The notes beneath the pieces were generated by a model. The model was not told the origin of the DNA, made no database searches, and saw only the letters and a program-made list of their open reading frames with translations. From Pseudomonas endophytica (GTDB lineage Bacteria > Pseudomonadota > Gammaproteobacteria > Pseudomonadales > Pseudomonadaceae), in assembly GCF_001411475.1 (NCBI RefSeq), contig NZ_LLWH01000198.1:37981-101980 (forward strand): DNA of 64,000 bases. Direction: 5' to 3'. The first letter of the stretch is position 1. Every line of letters begins with the position of its first letter. Below are positions 25,715 to 33,830 of this stretch, piece by piece. The translations under genes were made by a program, and so were the position numbers.

Positions 25715-27205
25715 TTATTTTTCCAAATCTAGAAAATACTTACGATCCTGATCTTCTTTCATCCAGGTTTCTTTATCATCAAAACTGAATACGGTAACCA
25801 CGGTCAGCTCGCTCGGTATTTTAAAGGGTGCAAGATCCGCAGCCGTTATTTTCCACGTGATGGTGTCCCCCATATTAGCCTCTGTTGCCTCTAGGCCCGC
25901 TTCAAGCACGAACTCAGCCGCTGGCTGTATACCGCTAACCCCGTGAGCCCAAATGCGAACGTATTGCCCTGGCAATATCCAAAACCACTCAAGCTCAAGT
26001 GTGACATCCAGCCCGTCTACCGGGAAATTACCGATGCTTACGCTGGTTGAAGCACAGACCGCGTAAGGTAGGCCACTACTCTGAACCATGTTCATATTGA
26101 CTGTTAACGTTTTAGAATCAATCCCTTGGTTAGCACTGCCATCCATTATCTGGACCTGGTACTTCACGGTGAAAGAATACCCCATGTTTTGAGGCATGTA
26201 CGCTTTCAACACGCTGATTAATCTATCAAGTGGCAGTTCAACCCACTCGCTCACATAATACCCGGGCTTACCCTCACGCCCCCATAACACCCTGACTTTC
26301 TCACCAGGGTGTATATCTTGCGTTTCAGGTATTACAAATGTAACGCCTTGCCTGGCATTCATCGGATCCAAAATAACTGTATTACCCGTGCCGCTTGCTT
26401 CTTTTATTTTGGGTGCAGGAAGATTGCGAGGGGTGAGTGTTGCCTGCACTTGCAGCTCAATATGCTCTGAATCTAGGCTCACGTTACCGGCGCGGTCCTC
26501 GATTTGATAATAAGCATAGCGTTTACCGTCACCACTATTTCGAATCATACTCCCTGAGAACGCTAACTGCGGTAACCCCCCAGTAATATCGTCTATCTTC
26601 AAGGTAAGTGTATCCACCACTTCAACATCAGTATCTGATGAGGCCCAGTACCAAGTAATCACATCCCCCACCTTCTTTTCGGTGTAGTCAGGGATGGTGG
26701 CTAACACTTGATCGTTATTTACTTGATCTGCCAAGTAGGTAGCGGTGAGGCTGTTGGGGGGGCTGACTTCGGGGGGGAAAATCAAGGTGCTGTCGGTTGC
26801 TAATTGGGGTTGGGTTTTATCAATGGTGAGGGTGTATGGGTAGGATCGCGCTGGTAAGCCATTGAAGTTAGTCATGATATAACTAAGTTTATGTTCACCA
26901 TCGAGCAGTTTGTTCGCGCCAATCTCGATAAAGTAATCATCCACCGCTATAGGCAAGGACCACGTTCTGGATTCGATAATATTATCTTCGTCATCATCCA
27001 AAAATATATCAACCCGCTCGGTGCCCGAATCATGCGGAAACTCATACCATGCTTTGAACACAACCCTCAAAGGGTTGTTTACATCACTCCACGCAGAACA
27101 ATGTAATAAGTTAGTCTCACCATCCGGTATATCCGTTAAAGGCTCAGGATGAGTCCAGGGCGCTTCCATTGTAAGAGGCAATTGGTTTAGTTTTGCAGAT
27201 GACAT
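25715..27205 (-). CDS. Ig-like repeat protein (family of the 600-residue protein)
   Basis: 496 residues from the ATG at 27205, which has GGAG 9 bases upstream; the frame extends to 27226 without a better site. It has no signal peptide. It consists of about four beta-sandwich repeats with the family pattern: 'VGDVITWYWASSDTDVE', 'PGEKVRVLWGREGKPG', 'PGQYVRIWAHGVSG' and 'MGDTITWKITAADLAP'. The first domain has an Ig-like 'DNxxG.xLxxxxD.TxP' style end, typical of surface Ig-like domains. It lies between the fimbrial operon and the autotransporter, and belongs with the products at 13286-15088, 29706-31682 and 32636-33430. Function is unknown. Confidence 0.68.
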   Translation of the reverse strand: MSSAKLNQLPLTMEAPWTHPEPLTDIPDGETNLLHCSAWSDVNNPLRVVFKAWYEFPHDSGTERVDIFLDDDEDNIIESRTWSLPIAVDDYFIEIGANKLLDGEHKLSYIMTNFNGLPARSYPYTLTIDKTQPQLATDSTLIFPPEVSPPNSLTATYLADQVNNDQVLATIPDYTEKKVGDVITWYWASSDTDVEVVDTLTLKIDDITGGLPQLAFSGSMIRNSGDGKRYAYYQIEDRAGNVSLDSEHIELQVQATLTPRNLPAPKIKEASGTGNTVILDPMNARQGVTFVIPETQDIHPGEKVRVLWGREGKPGYYVSEWVELPLDRLISVLKAYMPQNMGYSFTVKYQVQIMDGSANQGIDSKTLTVNMNMVQSSGLPYAVCASTSVSIGNFPVDGLDVTLELEWFWILPGQYVRIWAHGVSGIQPAAEFVLEAGLEATEANMGDTITWKITAADLAPFKIPSELTVVTVFSFDDKETWMKEDQDRKYFLDLEK

Positions 27206-27229
27206 TTTTATATTCTCCGTAAACAAAGC

Positions 27230-27246
27230 ATGCCCGTTGTGGGCAT
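27230..27246. promoter_or_regulatory. small inverted repeat just upstream of the Ig-like gene
   Basis: ATGCCC and GGGCAT are separated by 5 bases, ending 25 bases before the start codon (minus strand). This could be an operator or a leader hairpin; there is no further evidence. Confidence 0.3.
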
Positions 27247-27278
27247 AGAGTCCCCTTATTCCCTAAGTACTTACAACA

Positions 27279-27307
27279 AAATGCCGGAGCCTACTCCGGC
27301 ATTTTGG
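27279..27307 (-). terminator. terminator of the autotransporter gene
   Basis: AAAATGCCGGAG and CTCCGGCATTTT form a 12-bp stem with a short loop, 15 bases beyond the autotransporter stop. The strong stem and flanking A/T tracts make it effective in either direction. Confidence 0.85.
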
Positions 27308-27322
27308 CCTTGGCGCCCAGTA

Positions 27323-29536
27323 CTACCAGAGGTAGCGCAGGCCTACGTTGGCGCCCCATGGCTGTTCGATCTTGTCACCATTGCTGTAATCGAAATCGGC
27401 GTGCAGCGAGACCTTATCGGTCACCGTCATGGCCACGCCAGCCCCCAACTCCCCACGAGATCCCGAGAGGTCGTTATTGAAGGTGTAATCGTTAACTTCA
27501 ACTTTGTTGTTATTAGCAAACTCATGTACATACGCAGCACGCAGGTAAGGCTGTAGTGTTTTACCTTCGCCGAAGTTGAAGTTTCGCCCCACCGTAGCAC
27601 CAGCCTTGGCCAGTAACGAATGCGTGCGGCTGCCATCAGCGGCCAAACCATTGTCTAGGTCGTAGTCTTTGCCTTGAATTACAACACCGGACACTTGTGC
27701 ATAGGGTTCAACGAAGTAATCGTCGGCCAACTTGATATGGCGACCGAACTCCAGAGAGGCCCCCGTACCATAGTTGTTGTATTGACCCTTGGTCTTATCA
27801 CCACCGGTCAGTTCAACGTCCGACGCGTTCTGAAAGCGGTTGAGCTTGAGCACACCGTCAAAGTAATAACCGCTCTGCTCGTCCAGCCAAGTGGTGTAAG
27901 CACCCACGTAATAACTATTGACGGTGCCGCTAGTGCCCCGGCTCAAGTCTAGGTCAGATTTGCTGTAACCACCCAGCACACCCACTAACCACTGACCGTC
28001 ACCCAACGGCAAAGGCGCATCTGCACCAAACGACAGACCTTGTTGCACTTGCTGATAAGCCACACCAGAACTGGCACTCACATCGAACTTGTTGCCGTAA
28101 GCACGTATCCAGCCACCGGTTTTGTCCGCATTCGTGCGCAGCTCACCCATGCGGCTACGCAACGTGCTCAGTTCGCCGTACCACACCGTAGGCGCGGTAT
28201 TAAACAAGGCCAGTACCGAGCGCGTGCCAGGGCTGATCACCTTGCTACTGGTGTCCAAAAACCAGTCTTGCTGATTACCAGCGTGCTGGACCAAATCGTA
28301 GTCGAAAGCCCCCAGACTGACGCCACCGCCCACCAAACCAAAAGAGGCATTGCCTGAAGCAATATGCACCACTGGCGTCGACCCCACGGCCACGGGTTCT
28401 GTGCCCATGCTGTCAAGCTTGATCGAATGATTGCCGGTCGCAGTGCCGGTCACCGTCAAGGTATTAACCAGGCCTTGGGTGAAGTCGTTGTACATATAGA
28501 AAGTGCCGCCGGCACCAGACAAGTTTTCCACCGTTAGCGTGTAGAACTCTCCCGGTTTGCCGAACTGCACACCGCCCCCATCGAGTGAGAGATTCTGAAC
28601 ACTCCCGTTGCCCTCCATCACCCAGCGGGCATTACTGTTAACGCCCAGACTCTGTACATTTTCCAGATGCCCGGTCAGTGTCGCAGAATCTTCCAGCACC
28701 ACATTGGCGACACTCGTACCGTCCGCGATGATGTCGCCAGCTAGCTGGGTGTTACTACCCCCAACACGCAAGTTACCCTCCGCCCCATTGCGAACGTCCA
28801 TCAACACACCATTGCTGGCGGACAACTCGGAGCCATTGAGCACTGCAATATTGGCCTTGACGGGGCCTTGAGCCAAGGTATCGACCACGATGGCAGAGCC
28901 GTTGAGACCCACAACCTTGGTATCGTCCAAGATCAGCGTAGCGTCCGAATTATTCCTATTACCCCCGATTTGAATCCCGTCCCCGTTTCCGGTAATGGTA
29001 CTTCCAATGGCCGTTACTGTGCCGGAAGCGATTCTCAGACCGCGAGCGGTGACGCCAGTACCCGTAACAGTCGACCTCACTAGCGTTAACTCACTCGCTC
29101 CACTGACTACTCCTCCAGTCATACCACCGCTAATTGAGCTGTCACTAACCGTCGCAGAGCCGCTTGCCCCAGTAGGCTCAGATCCTAGCGCCAAGCCGAA
29201 CCGATCACTATTGATAGCGCTACTGTTGATATCCGCCCTACCTCCAAAGAGCTCAACGCCATTGGCGCCCACCGCTTGTACGCTGCTGTTCGTAAGATTC
29301 AAGGTGGCATTATTAACCTGAATATCGCGAGTGTTTGCCCCATTGGCATTCAACGTTGATGGTCCGTTCAACACGTAATTATCAAGTGCATTACTGCCAT
29401 CGATATCTTTGACATTACCAGGGCCGACATAAACTGTCGCATACCCCACTTGGGTAAACATCATCAAAGGTGCAATGCTGAGCAACGCTAATGCCTTAAA
29501 TAAAGGATGTAACTTCAAGGGATTGGCTTTAGGCAT
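27323..29536 (-). CDS. pertactin-type autotransporter with C-terminal outer-membrane barrel
   Basis: 737 residues. The signal peptide (about 1-33) ends GYA before TVYVGPGN. The passenger (about 35-450) is a right-handed beta-helix rich in 'GNGDGIQIGG' and 'SGGMTGGVVSGASELTLVRS' type turns, ending in a pertactin-like 'GGGVQFGKPGEFYTLTVENL' junction. The barrel (about 470-737) shows the autotransporter pattern: 'GGWIRAYGNKFDV', repeated amphipathic strands, and the terminal 'GANVGLRYLW', whose last aromatic residue is the usual barrel-insertion signal. It secretes its own passenger (type Va), which probably stays at the surface as an adhesin. No protease or lipase motif is visible. It stands alone, between the hairpin at 27279 and the hairpin at 29665. 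Confidence 0.93.
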   Translation of the reverse strand: MPKANPLKLHPLFKALALLSIAPLMMFTQVGYATVYVGPGNVKDIDGSNALDNYVLNGPSTLNANGANTRDIQVNNATLNLTNSSVQAVGANGVELFGGRADINSSAINSDRFGLALGSEPTGASGSATVSDSSISGGMTGGVVSGASELTLVRSTVTGTGVTARGLRIASGTVTAIGSTITGNGDGIQIGGNRNNSDATLILDDTKVVGLNGSAIVVDTLAQGPVKANIAVLNGSELSASNGVLMDVRNGAEGNLRVGGSNTQLAGDIIADGTSVANVVLEDSATLTGHLENVQSLGVNSNARWVMEGNGSVQNLSLDGGGVQFGKPGEFYTLTVENLSGAGGTFYMYNDFTQGLVNTLTVTGTATGNHSIKLDSMGTEPVAVGSTPVVHIASGNASFGLVGGGVSLGAFDYDLVQHAGNQQDWFLDTSSKVISPGTRSVLALFNTAPTVWYGELSTLRSRMGELRTNADKTGGWIRAYGNKFDVSASSGVAYQQVQQGLSFGADAPLPLGDGQWLVGVLGGYSKSDLDLSRGTSGTVNSYYVGAYTTWLDEQSGYYFDGVLKLNRFQNASDVELTGGDKTKGQYNNYGTGASLEFGRHIKLADDYFVEPYAQVSGVVIQGKDYDLDNGLAADGSRTHSLLAKAGATVGRNFNFGEGKTLQPYLRAAYVHEFANNNKVEVNDYTFNNDLSGSRGELGAGVAMTVTDKVSLHADFDYSNGDKIEQPWGANVGLRYLW

Positions 29537-29664
29537 TTAAAGTACTCTCTGATAGTGAAGACTGAAAAGTCGTAGAGGCTACAGGCCGCAGACGAGATGA
29601 GTCTGTAGGGCTTTTCCGAATCCAAAGACAGAAATTAGGCAGTCCGTGAAAGTAGGGGCTTTGC

Positions 29665-29690
29665 TCCCCCTACCTTCTATGAGTACTATC
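29665..29690 (-). terminator. terminator of the 658-residue Ig-like gene
   Basis: On the minus strand GTAGGGGG and CCCCTAC pair across a loop of about 8 bases, followed by TTTCAC, shortly after the stop at 29706. Confidence 0.5.
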
Positions 29691-29705
29691 CTAATAAATA
29701 AGTGA

Positions 29706-31682
29706 TCAAGGATTAGGTGGTGGGGGAAGGGTGCAAGTCCCTCCGCCCTGAGCTAACGATATCGCGGTATTAGTAGGCTTGGATTGGCCGGTTTTACCGG
29801 TGATGCTATATATCACTTCGCCTTTGCCTATCTGGGCGCTGGACAGCCATGTTGGTAAAAGATGAACATCGTAAGGTTCAACGAGCCAGACAATTCCGTT
29901 GGTCGCCAGCTCCTCAGAAATATTCGTAAATGTTTCCGTCTTTACTGAACTGTCTACCTTCTGCGGATTATTGAAGTCTGTATAGCCCGTCCAAGTGACT
30001 ACAACTTCATCACCGGCATTCAAGAATGCGCTGGGTGGAATTTTGTATTCGACACCAAATTTAGTACCATCGCTACTCCAACGCAGTGAACTACAGGTCA
30101 AGCGGTTAATCGGAGCAACGAGATGCAGAGCTTCAGCCTCCATGTACTCAATCACCAGAAAACTCACATCCACATCGGTACGATCTTTAGGTTCTTGTGG
30201 GTTTGAATGCGCAGTATTTGTGAGCAAATACCAGACCGGCATTGCGGCGTCAGAACCCTGAAGACGAATGTCGTCCCAGTCAAGCTTAATATCGATGTCA
30301 TCCCCTGCAACTTCAGTTGTAATTACATAGGGGGCACCTATTGCCGTACCGTTCCATATCACTTGATAGGTATCATCAGCTACCACGGGATCTACCAATT
30401 TGATCTTGGCAAATACATCTTTATTTTCATCTGATGCAACTAATTTATTCTCAACGCCAGACTCACCAATCACCCTAACAAGTTCCAAATTAGGGTTAAC
30501 TGGATCAGGATTAGGATTTGTCGGGCCAGCACCGGAAAAGTTGCATTTGACCGTTGTATCCGGAGCGTTAAAAGGCTCTACACCACGTCTCACGGAATAA
30601 GAAACAACGGTATCTACTGGGCCCACCGCAGTATCAGTGTACTGCTCCCAAAGAATGGACCAAGGAACTAAAATATTGAACCCGCTTGGCGGATTACTAC
30701 CAACCGGCATACCAGGTGTTACTTCATGATCCTTCCATTTAACAACAATAGTGTCGGTTTCCTTGCCATTTGTCACCTGAGGTACGTTAACGATAACGTG
30801 CCCGTCAATAATGTCCGAACGAAGCAGATCACTGCCATTGGTAGGGTCTATCACCGTGAGTGGTATCAATGATGTAGGTAAATTACCCAGCGCGACCGAC
30901 ATAAGTTCGTACTCGGACGGGTAACTGATGTTACCCGCTTTGTCGACCAACACGTAACCTCCACAGCACAGCCCATCACCAGCTGCATAGATGTTATCTT
31001 TGGGGATCTGCACCGTACCACCGGGGGTAATAGGTACCGGACCGATTAGCGTTGTTGGATCAGGAGTGGGCGGAAGTTCACCTTTGAACCAGCCAAAAAA
31101 GACTGTTACATCCGCTGTATCTTCATCCTCCCAAGCCGGAATTGTTGCTTCAAGGTAATCATTCGTCGAAAAAGTTGCATCAGTGATCGGGGGTGTGAAA
31201 CTGAATCCCATCTTTTCGGGAGCGTCAGTACCATTGGGTCCCACCTTATCAATATGAATGAGAACAAGATCTGACAACGCGATCTCAAGGTTAAAGTTCG
31301 TATGTTCGTACCTCAGGTAGAAATCACCCTCGTTCTCGGTCGCCAGCAAAAATGCACTAGGGATAACGAAAGTGAGTGGCACCCACGTCCCCCCCCCGGC
31401 CAAGGTTTTTTCATCAAACTGAGCCCACTCCGTACTGCCTACATCCCGTGACCATTGCAGCCGATAATAATCTGTCTCGCCGCTTGGTGGTTCGTTATCC
31501 ACCCCAACAGCCATTGTGATGGTTAAATCTGCATCCAGTTTTTCTCTAAGAATTAGCCCCTCCGGCAAACCAGCTTCTATTAAGCCAGAAACATCCGGTT
31601 TTGGGACAATAGCCGGCGCCAACTCAACCGATACGCCCTTATTAGAACTAAACCCCTGATCTTTCTTATCTGAACCCGCCAT
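29706..31682 (-). CDS. Ig-like repeat protein, longest of the family
   Basis: 658 residues from the ATG at 31682, with GGAG 9 bases upstream. The frame runs back to 31727 but those 15 residues look non-coding. It has no signal peptide and opens with a charged, disordered tail (MAGSDKKDQG). About five beta-sandwich repeats follow, with family marks such as 'YYRLQWSRDVG', 'FLRYEH'-like strands, 'IHIDKVGPNG', a vicinal Cys pair in 'GDGLCCGGYVLVDKAGNIS', and 'AGDEVVVTWTGYTDF'. The first 265 residues align along their whole length with the separate protein at 32636-33430, at roughly half identity by eye. A lux-box-like dyad lies 148 bases upstream, as it does for the paralogue. Function is unknown; by context it is a surface or secreted factor. 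Confidence 0.72.
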   Translation of the reverse strand: MAGSDKKDQGFSSNKGVSVELAPAIVPKPDVSGLIEAGLPEGLILREKLDADLTITMAVGVDNEPPSGETDYYRLQWSRDVGSTEWAQFDEKTLAGGGTWVPLTFVIPSAFLLATENEGDFYLRYEHTNFNLEIALSDLVLIHIDKVGPNGTDAPEKMGFSFTPPITDATFSTNDYLEATIPAWEDEDTADVTVFFGWFKGELPPTPDPTTLIGPVPITPGGTVQIPKDNIYAAGDGLCCGGYVLVDKAGNISYPSEYELMSVALGNLPTSLIPLTVIDPTNGSDLLRSDIIDGHVIVNVPQVTNGKETDTIVVKWKDHEVTPGMPVGSNPPSGFNILVPWSILWEQYTDTAVGPVDTVVSYSVRRGVEPFNAPDTTVKCNFSGAGPTNPNPDPVNPNLELVRVIGESGVENKLVASDENKDVFAKIKLVDPVVADDTYQVIWNGTAIGAPYVITTEVAGDDIDIKLDWDDIRLQGSDAAMPVWYLLTNTAHSNPQEPKDRTDVDVSFLVIEYMEAEALHLVAPINRLTCSSLRWSSDGTKFGVEYKIPPSAFLNAGDEVVVTWTGYTDFNNPQKVDSSVKTETFTNISEELATNGIVWLVEPYDVHLLPTWLSSAQIGKGEVIYSITGKTGQSKPTNTAISLAQGGGTCTLPPPPNP

Positions 31683-31829
31683 GTTGTCGCACTCCGTGTT
31701 CACTGCATGCGGCCAGGAATGTTCCATGGCGCTTGAGTTAAAAAAGTAGACCGTTGTCCGGCGAGCACTGCATGTGCCTCAACGTACTGCGGTTTAACCC
31801 ATTTAGCGCTTATTTAAACAATCGCGAAA

Positions 31830-31845
31830 CTGTCAGACTTGACAG
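31830..31845. promoter_or_regulatory. lux-box-like dyad upstream of the 658-residue Ig-like gene
   Basis: CTGTCAGACTTGACAG has perfect CTGTCA/TGACAG arms, 148 bases before the start at 31682. The surrounding block of about 45 bases (AGCGCTTATTT ... CGCGAAACTGTCA) is conserved at 33551-33593 upstream of the paralogue. On the minus strand it reads ACCTGTCAAGTCTGACAGTT, close to the classical lux box in its outer six bases. Confidence 0.55.
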
Positions 31846-31974
31846 GTGTTTATACATACAGCCCACTCCCCTCAGACCTCGCAAATCAGTCATTTCGTAC
31901 GAAACATCCCTTTCAATCATACGAATTTTCCGAGAAAATCCCGCGCGCTTGCGCCAGCTCACTTCGAGGGCTAG

Positions 31975-32066
31975 TCTCGGCCCATCGCTGCACATTCAGC
32001 GATCGGGTTTAGTAGCCCAGATGCCATCTGGCGCATAAGCGCCACCTTTAGCGAGGCGCTTTTTTT
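31975..32066 (+). ncRNA. C4-like antisense leader RNA upstream of the DUF6124 gene
   Basis: The segment has a first hairpin (ATCGCTG / CAGCGAT, 31984-32003), a GGTTTAGTAG stretch, and a second hairpin (CCAGATG / CATCTGG, 32017-32030). It ends in a strong intrinsic terminator: AGCGCC (32038-32043), GGCGCT (32055-32060), then a run of T. Two of its pieces are complementary to the downstream mRNA leader: CCAGATGC (32017-32024) to GCATCTGG at the ribosome binding site (32199-32206), and TTAGTAG (32009-32015) to CTACTAA (32135-32141). A short terminated RNA with two antisense blocks ahead of its target is the layout of phage P1-type C4 RNA. Family membership is inferred from this layout. Confidence 0.55.
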
Positions 32067-32151
32067 CGGCCGCAGCTTTATGGTGGCCGTGCGCAGGGCG
32101 CCCTCGTGGCGCGCCGGGTTCCAGATGCACCGGTCTACTAACCTGCGTACG

Positions 32152-32208
32152 GCTGCCACCTATTCGTTTAGTAGCGACACGTGGCAGCTCCTTTACATGC
32201 ATCTGGAG
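32152..32208 (+). promoter_or_regulatory. structured 5' leader and sequestered ribosome binding site of the DUF6124 gene
   Basis: GCTGCCAC (32152-32159) pairs with GTGGCAGC (32181-32188), enclosing a second copy of TTTAGTAG (32167-32174). The site GGAG (32205-32208) lies inside GCATCTGG-AG, which is complementary to CCAGATGC at 32121-32128 in the same leader and at 32017-32024 in the upstream RNA. Mutually exclusive structures that expose or hide the start at 32215 can be drawn. Confidence 0.5.
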
Positions 32209-32214
32209 TTGACC

Positions 32215-32565
32215 ATGAAAAAGATTGTTCCTGACCCGCCTGCCATACCTGTGCTAGATACTGCGCAGTACGAAACTTCGTTGCTGGACCGTGCCGCCGC
32301 TGATCGTGCCCTCGACTACTACCTACCCGGCCCTAAGCCAGCTCGCCCGGTGGCGGCAGCCACGTACGAGATCCCCGACAGTGTCAATTTAGAAGCGGCT
32401 TTGGCCCAGGCGTCTGACTTGTTGCGCTGTGCGGGCGCTTCGGCGAATGAGGTGGGGAATGGCATGCCCGGCGCAGCGCGCGACTTGGTATTGTCGATCG
32501 GGCATTTAGTAGAGCTGGCCAAAGCCTATGTCGACAAATCGCTAGATAACCTGACAACGCACTGA
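32215..32565 (+). CDS. DUF6124 (DUF3077-type) family protein
   Basis: 116 residues from the ATG at 32215, with GGAG 6 bases upstream. It matches a small-protein family I know from Pseudomonas: 'MKKIVPDPP' start, 'DRAAADRALDYYLPGP' in the first third, then a helical C-terminal half ('NLEAALAQASDLLRCAGASA', 'AARDLVLSIGHLVELAKAYVDKSLD'). It has no signal peptide or membrane segment. The family's biochemical role is unknown to me. Members often occur in several copies in one genome, with an elaborate RNA leader as here. A second, broken copy of the 3' half lies at 33603-33758. Coding strand and G+C content differ from the Ig-like genes on both sides. Confidence 0.85.
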   Translation: MKKIVPDPPAIPVLDTAQYETSLLDRAAADRALDYYLPGPKPARPVAAATYEIPDSVNLEAALAQASDLLRCAGASANEVGNGMPGAARDLVLSIGHLVELAKAYVDKSLDNLTTH

Positions 32566-32571
32566 CGCCGC

Positions 32572-32599
32572 ACGCGCCTGAGTGCAAGCAGGCGCGTTT
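32572..32599 (+). terminator. terminator of the DUF6124 gene
   Basis: ACGCGCCTG (32572-32580) and CAGGCGCGT (32589-32597) form a 9-bp stem with an 8-base loop followed by TT. A copy with one G-T pair follows the broken duplicate (33792-33817). Confidence 0.65.
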
Positions 32600-32635
32600 A
32601 CCGAATTTGTAGCCGTTGGATGTTCGACCTATTGG

Positions 32636-33430
32636 CTACTGGTTGAGCGCCACGTCCATCAGTTGATACTTGGAATAGCGACTGATATTACCCGCCTTGT
32701 CGATCAGCACGTAGATACCACAGCAGCGACCATTGCCAGCCGCTATCACCTGCGCTTTCGGGATTCGTACCGTGCCATACGGGGTAATGGGGAACGGGCC
32801 TATCTGAACAACGTCCCCCGGGCCTTCGGGCAGTTCGGCTTTCAACCAAGCAAACTTCACTTGAACATCCACTTGATCCCCCGCCCAAGGAGGAATTCGC
32901 GCTTCTAGATAATCATGTTCACCAAACGTAGCGTCGGTGATGGGCGATGAGAAATCGAACACCATTCTTTCAGGGGCAAATGCACCATTGGGTGGAACTT
33001 TGTCGATATGGATGCGAACGCTTGGTGATATGGAATCATTACCTGCCCAGTGCAAGTGTTCGTACCTCAATTCAAAAGCACCTTCGTTTTCAGCGGACAC
33101 CAAAAAAGTACTGGGGATTGTGAAGTCCTGCGGCTTCCAGCCCTCCGGCTCCCCTACAACCACCCGCTCATCGAGCGTCGTCCACTCATCGCTGTTCTTA
33201 CGTGCATATTGGAGTCGAATCTGGTCAACCTCTCCAACTGGGGGTGGGACCAAGCTCTCGATTGTTACAATCAAACCTGATTCAAGTCTTGCCCTCGGAA
33301 TAAGCCCCACCGGCTCACCCGGCAAGACGAAATCCGACACGTCCGGACTTGGAAAGTCTAGCGGCGTAGCTCCACCAGAAGCGCTCTTCTCAGCGGTTAA
33401 CGTTCGACCTTTTTTATCTGCACACTTCAT
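32636..33430 (-). CDS. short Ig-like repeat protein, paralogue of the 658-residue protein's first two domains
   Basis: 264 residues, ATG at 33430 with GGAG upstream; no signal peptide. It aligns from end to end with the N-terminal 265 residues of the product at 29706-31682: 'LRYEHLHWAGNDSI', 'IHIDKVPPNGAFAPERM', 'SSPITDATFGEHDYLEARIP', 'AGNGRCCGIYVLIDKAGNIS', ending 'YQLMDVALNQ' where the longer protein continues into further repeats. It is therefore either a natural two-domain form or a 3'-truncated copy. The TAG stop is followed directly by the DUF6124 terminator region, which favours truncation by recombination. A lux-box-like dyad lies 146 bases upstream. Function is unknown. Confidence 0.68.
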   Translation of the reverse strand: MKCADKKGRTLTAEKSASGGATPLDFPSPDVSDFVLPGEPVGLIPRARLESGLIVTIESLVPPPVGEVDQIRLQYARKNSDEWTTLDERVVVGEPEGWKPQDFTIPSTFLVSAENEGAFELRYEHLHWAGNDSISPSVRIHIDKVPPNGAFAPERMVFDFSSPITDATFGEHDYLEARIPPWAGDQVDVQVKFAWLKAELPEGPGDVVQIGPFPITPYGTVRIPKAQVIAAGNGRCCGIYVLIDKAGNISRYSKYQLMDVALNQ

Positions 33431-33575
33431 GTTGCGCTCTCCTTGTTCACATCGTGCCGCCTAGTCTTTGCCAAAACGGCGCTGCGGGAATAGCAGAGCG
33501 ATGGTTACCACGTGGCTAAACGCTTCCATTCGCTCTGAACGGGAGCAGTAAGCGCTTATTTGCAACCACGCGAAA

Positions 33576-33591
33576 CTGTCAAAGTTGACAG
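33576..33591. promoter_or_regulatory. lux-box-like dyad upstream of the 264-residue Ig-like gene
   Basis: CTGTCAAAGTTGACAG has perfect 6-bp arms, 146 bases before the start at 33430. The 20-base minus-strand form differs from that at 31830 at only two central positions. The flanking palindrome TAAGCGCTTA (33549-33558) is part of the same conserved block. Confidence 0.55.
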
Positions 33592-33602
33592 GTACACCTC
33601 GC

Positions 33603-33758
33603 GTCAATTTAGAAGCGGCTTTGGCCCAGGCGTCTGACTTGTTGCGCTGTGCGGGCGCTTCGGCGAATGAGGTGGGGAATGGCATGCCCGGCGCAGCGCG
33701 CGACTTGGTGTTGTCGATAGGGCATTTAGTAGAGTTGGACAAAGCCTATGTCGACTAA
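33603..33758 (+). pseudogene. broken partial copy of the DUF6124 gene (3' half only)
   Basis: From GTC at 33603 the sequence repeats 32383 onward, through the stop region and the terminator hairpin (to about 33817), with nine mismatches in about 215 bases by my count. The 5' half, start codon and RNA leader are missing; the fragment abuts the upstream region of the 264-residue gene. One A-to-T change turns an AAA codon into TAA at 33756, seven codons early. No ribosome binding site or start is present, so it should not be expressed as a protein. Confidence 0.85.
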
Positions 33759-33830
33759 TCGCTAGACGGCCTGACAACGCACTGACGCCGCACGCGCTTG
33801 AGTGCAAGCAGGCGCGTGACCCAAAATCAG

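Noticed and set aside
27427..29321. Several open frames of 70-108 codons on the plus strand opposite the autotransporter
   Set aside because: They mirror the repetitive passenger and barrel coding frame and lack ribosome sites; shadows of the real gene.
31754..32038. 94-codon plus-strand frame ahead of the DUF6124 gene
   Set aside because: Covers the lux-like box and the structured leader RNA; no ribosome site and no protein-like composition.
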